Source: Sparassis latifolia
Taxonomy: Eukaryota > Basidiomycota > Agaricomycetes > Polyporales > Sparassidaceae
NCBI GenBank assembly: GCA_018466975.1
Contig: CM031559.1
Coordinates: forward strand, 1,488,001 to 1,552,000
DNA: 64,000 bases
Reading direction: 5' to 3'
Below the pieces are notes generated by a model that saw nothing but the letters and a program-made list of their open reading frames with translations, ran no database searches and was not told where the DNA came from. Within the stretch, counting starts at the first letter, position 1, and each line of letters starts with the position of its first letter. Of this stretch, positions 61,301-64,000 are shown one piece after another. The translations under genes were made by a program, and so were the position numbers.

Positions 61301-64000
61301 AGTGAAATCCCCTGTTGAAGTGTCTTCAACAGTCCTCATGCAGATTGATAGGTCCGGCCACGGACGGTTCGCCTCACCGACCGGCAGCCAATTCGCAGCG
61401 GAGACGTAGCTCGAGTCTCATCTTTGTCACAGCCAACCTCACGTGCCATGTCTCATGGACGACACTGCGCGAAAGCAGGCGTTTTATTCGCGTACCCGCG
61501 AAGTCGCGAATCGTGTCAAAGCCACTCAGATTATATAGTGAGCACTTCCTAGCACTAGACCCATATCGGGTGTGGCGTTGCTCCCATGATGTGATCTTAG
61601 AGCGGGGTGAAGCTCCCAAATTCATCCATATATTCACCTTGCCAGTGGCAGTGCGCCGCCTTGTGATGGCGCGTTTGGCTGCTGGCAGATAGGGCATCGT
61701 CCGACGTCACAACCCGGTGAGTGCGCCTCGCTACGTCAAACGCATAGTCCTGCGGCGCAAAACAGACAACAAATAGCACGCTCGAGAATAGATGAGCTGT
61801 CAGGCGTTCTGATCCTTCAGTGCAGTCGGAGCAAATTTGGAGTGCCTTGCTCTTGCCTTGGTCGATCAGATTTCAAGCTTCAAATGCAACTGTATCTGGA
61901 TGTGGCACGAGGGTCTGTGCGCCAATGGTAAGTGAGAGAGCGTTATCACGATCGCGGGATCGTCGAGGCCGTCCAGATAACAGATAGTGTATCTTTATCC
62001 GTTCCTCTGGAAATACGTCGGGTTCGACCGCAGGCCACTCCGAGATTTTACGGCGATTTACGCAGAAACTCATCTTCTCGTTTTGCATGTGTATGCGCAT
62101 GTGTGCGGAGAACAGAATAAAAATTCCAGAGATGCGCAGCGAAGTTGCCTCTATGGTATTCACTATCTGTGCTGGAAGTGCGTGTAAACTCTGTTGGCAT
62201 TTCTGATTGATTCCTTGTGCGTACGCGTTGTATTACGCCTCTGGAGCCGCAACACGTGCTGGAAGAGAACAATAACGTGACGGCGTACTCGATGCGCAAT
62301 TCAAATATAAAGTGCGACGAGGCAAAGGTCACCCGCAGGAGAAGCATCCGTAGGACGAACCAGCGACTGAGCTATAGAGTTCGTCTGACCAGCATGGGGC
62401 CACATGGAACTTGAAAGACCGATTCCTTTGCAAGTTCTTGATACATTTCCTGCTCAAACGTCGCCTTGAAGGGATGCACTTTCTTCGACAGAAATATTCT
62501 TTTGATATCCTAAGATTAAAATTAAGCGACACCGAGTAACAGAATAATTAGCTTAGCTGCATCATATGGTAACGAGAAGAACGCAAGCCAGACTTAGCCA
62601 TGGCCATTGATGATGAGCGGCTTGCCATAGACCTTGGTTCGCATACCGAGCGGAGTCATCGAGTGCACCGTCGTGCAACTAGTGCGCCAACTGGTTATGT
62701 ATGTGGTCCCCGGGTGGTATCTTCAGAGACAGGCTTCTCACCATCCAGTCGGCGGTGATACTTCCCTTCCGAATCTATGCTGAAACTAGCGGGTGTGGTA
62801 CGCGAGATGCATTGTCACATCTGACCACGGGTTTGGAGATGAGGTCGATCTCATTGCAACTTATACGAAGTGTTGTCGTCGTCCGGGTTCACTTCCTAGA
62901 CAGTCTGTAATAATACGTTCGTTCGCGGACATTAAACATCACGAGTAAAGACAAAGACGAAGTACACGCACAATGCACCCCGTGGTTCTGCCGCATCTTG
63001 TATCAAAAGGCAGAATAGGTACATGTGCAGACCTGACAGCATGGTTCAATCACCTTAGGTACGATGTACTCCGTTAGCGACCATACCCGCATCTTTATCT
63101 GGCAAATTAACCTCACTTTCGAGTGACACCAAGTACATCCAAATACGATGCTCCCAATTATCTCACGCAGTCATTTGTTAGCGAAAGCATCGCCAGATCC
63201 ATAATCACCAAAAAGGCAGTGGTGTATGTACCGACGGTCTAGCAGGACGGTAGTCTGTCACTGCATTAAAATTGGCCACGACTAGGTATATCGGTCAAAT
63301 TGTGACAGAATTGCGCCTCGAAATTAGGGGAAATGCAGAAGCGTGAGGAGAGAGAGGGGCGTATCGAGGTGTAGAGACAATAGAGAATATGAAGATAAGA
63401 TAATGTGGAGATCACGACGCACATACTACTGCCAGCCGCTTGTCCGGAAGAATGATGCGCGGGCCGCGACTTGAAGGACGCCACGGTTAAGCTCTATACG
63501 GTTCGGGCTCAGACACCAGATCGTTCACTTTAGCGTGGCTGCCAAATCTCATGTTACAACCGAGATTGCAATGGACAGTTACGAGCGAAGAGTTACGAAC
63601 TGGACAATCCCAAATGTGGTGGTAGTTTATTCATGCGGGATGCAATGCGATTGTGGTCTGAAAATGGATAGAATTGCCAACCAAGTGAACAGTCTATTCC
63701 AGCACAATGATCTGCTAGTCAGTTTAAGTGCGCGAAGCACAAGTCTGTTCACGGAGGCGGAGCGAATATCCATGTCCGCACGAGAAACGTACTGCTGAAT
63801 ACTTACCAATCATTTCTAACGGCCATCGGTCTTCAATCTGCGCCGACTGTGCAGGATGCTCAGCCGAGGACAGGAGCATCCCATCTATTGTGTATCGGGT
63901 CCATTCTTGCGTGTCTATTGTCGAGTTAGCCGTGACCACACTTATTGTGGCCATAGTCGGGTTAGCATCGACATAAGGAGTCACACTCACTAACAAATAT
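58338..64000. other. Stretch without a supportable gene
   Basis: It contains the upstream region of the cyclin gene and about 5 kb more. Only short frames with no motif or consistent splice pattern are seen. A 17-bp perfect palindrome, TTTAGGCTCCGCCTAAA, lies at 60899-60915. Confidence 0.4.

Overview
The window looks like nuclear DNA of a filamentous basidiomycete, most likely an agaricomycete. The supported genes have many short (about 50-60 nt) GT-AG introns. There is a Plavaka-group CMC transposase relic, a chromovirus-type Ty3/gypsy retrotransposon and orthologues of fungal housekeeping genes. Family names come from recognising protein motifs by eye; no database was searched.

Layout. 1-8.1 kb: a small C2H2-like zinc-finger gene, a 348-bp near-perfect palindrome, and a Plavaka-like transposase with nonsense mutations. 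8.1-36.7 kb: an unknown minus-strand gene whose first exon (36173-36661) and later exons (8103-9282) appear to be separated by about 27 kb of nested mobile DNA. Inside that block lie two nearly identical AT-rich copies of a decayed gypsy integrase region (9769-12231 and 32650-35132), a 100-N assembly gap, gypsy and unknown ORF remnants, and one complete gypsy element (16189-30830, TSD GGCTA). The 3' LTR of that gypsy element was split by a 6,670-bp non-coding inverted-repeat element (16721-23390) made of mirrored 33-bp and 169-bp tandem arrays. Removing the insertions restores two LTRs of exactly 641 bp and a continuous reading frame across the gypsy insertion site. 36.7-41.4 kb: a coding remnant, a MULE-like MITE, a damaged paralogue of the first zinc-finger gene, and a tautomerase-family gene. 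41.7-58.3 kb: the conserved part, with UBA2 (SUMO E1 subunit, 11 exons, 672 aa) convergent with MCM10 (5 exons, 792 aa), a small hypothetical gene, a second MULE-like MITE and a PCL-type cyclin gene. 58.3-64 kb: no supportable gene.

The host genes serve nuclear processes (SUMO activation, replication initiation, CDK control) but share no obvious operon-like logic. The striking biology is the nested transposon block. The giant palindromic element, the post-pol ORFs of the gypsy element (two hydrophobic ORFs, a 180-aa ORF and a separate zinc-knuckle signature) and the recurrent CAA/CGA-to-stop changes are the points I would follow first.
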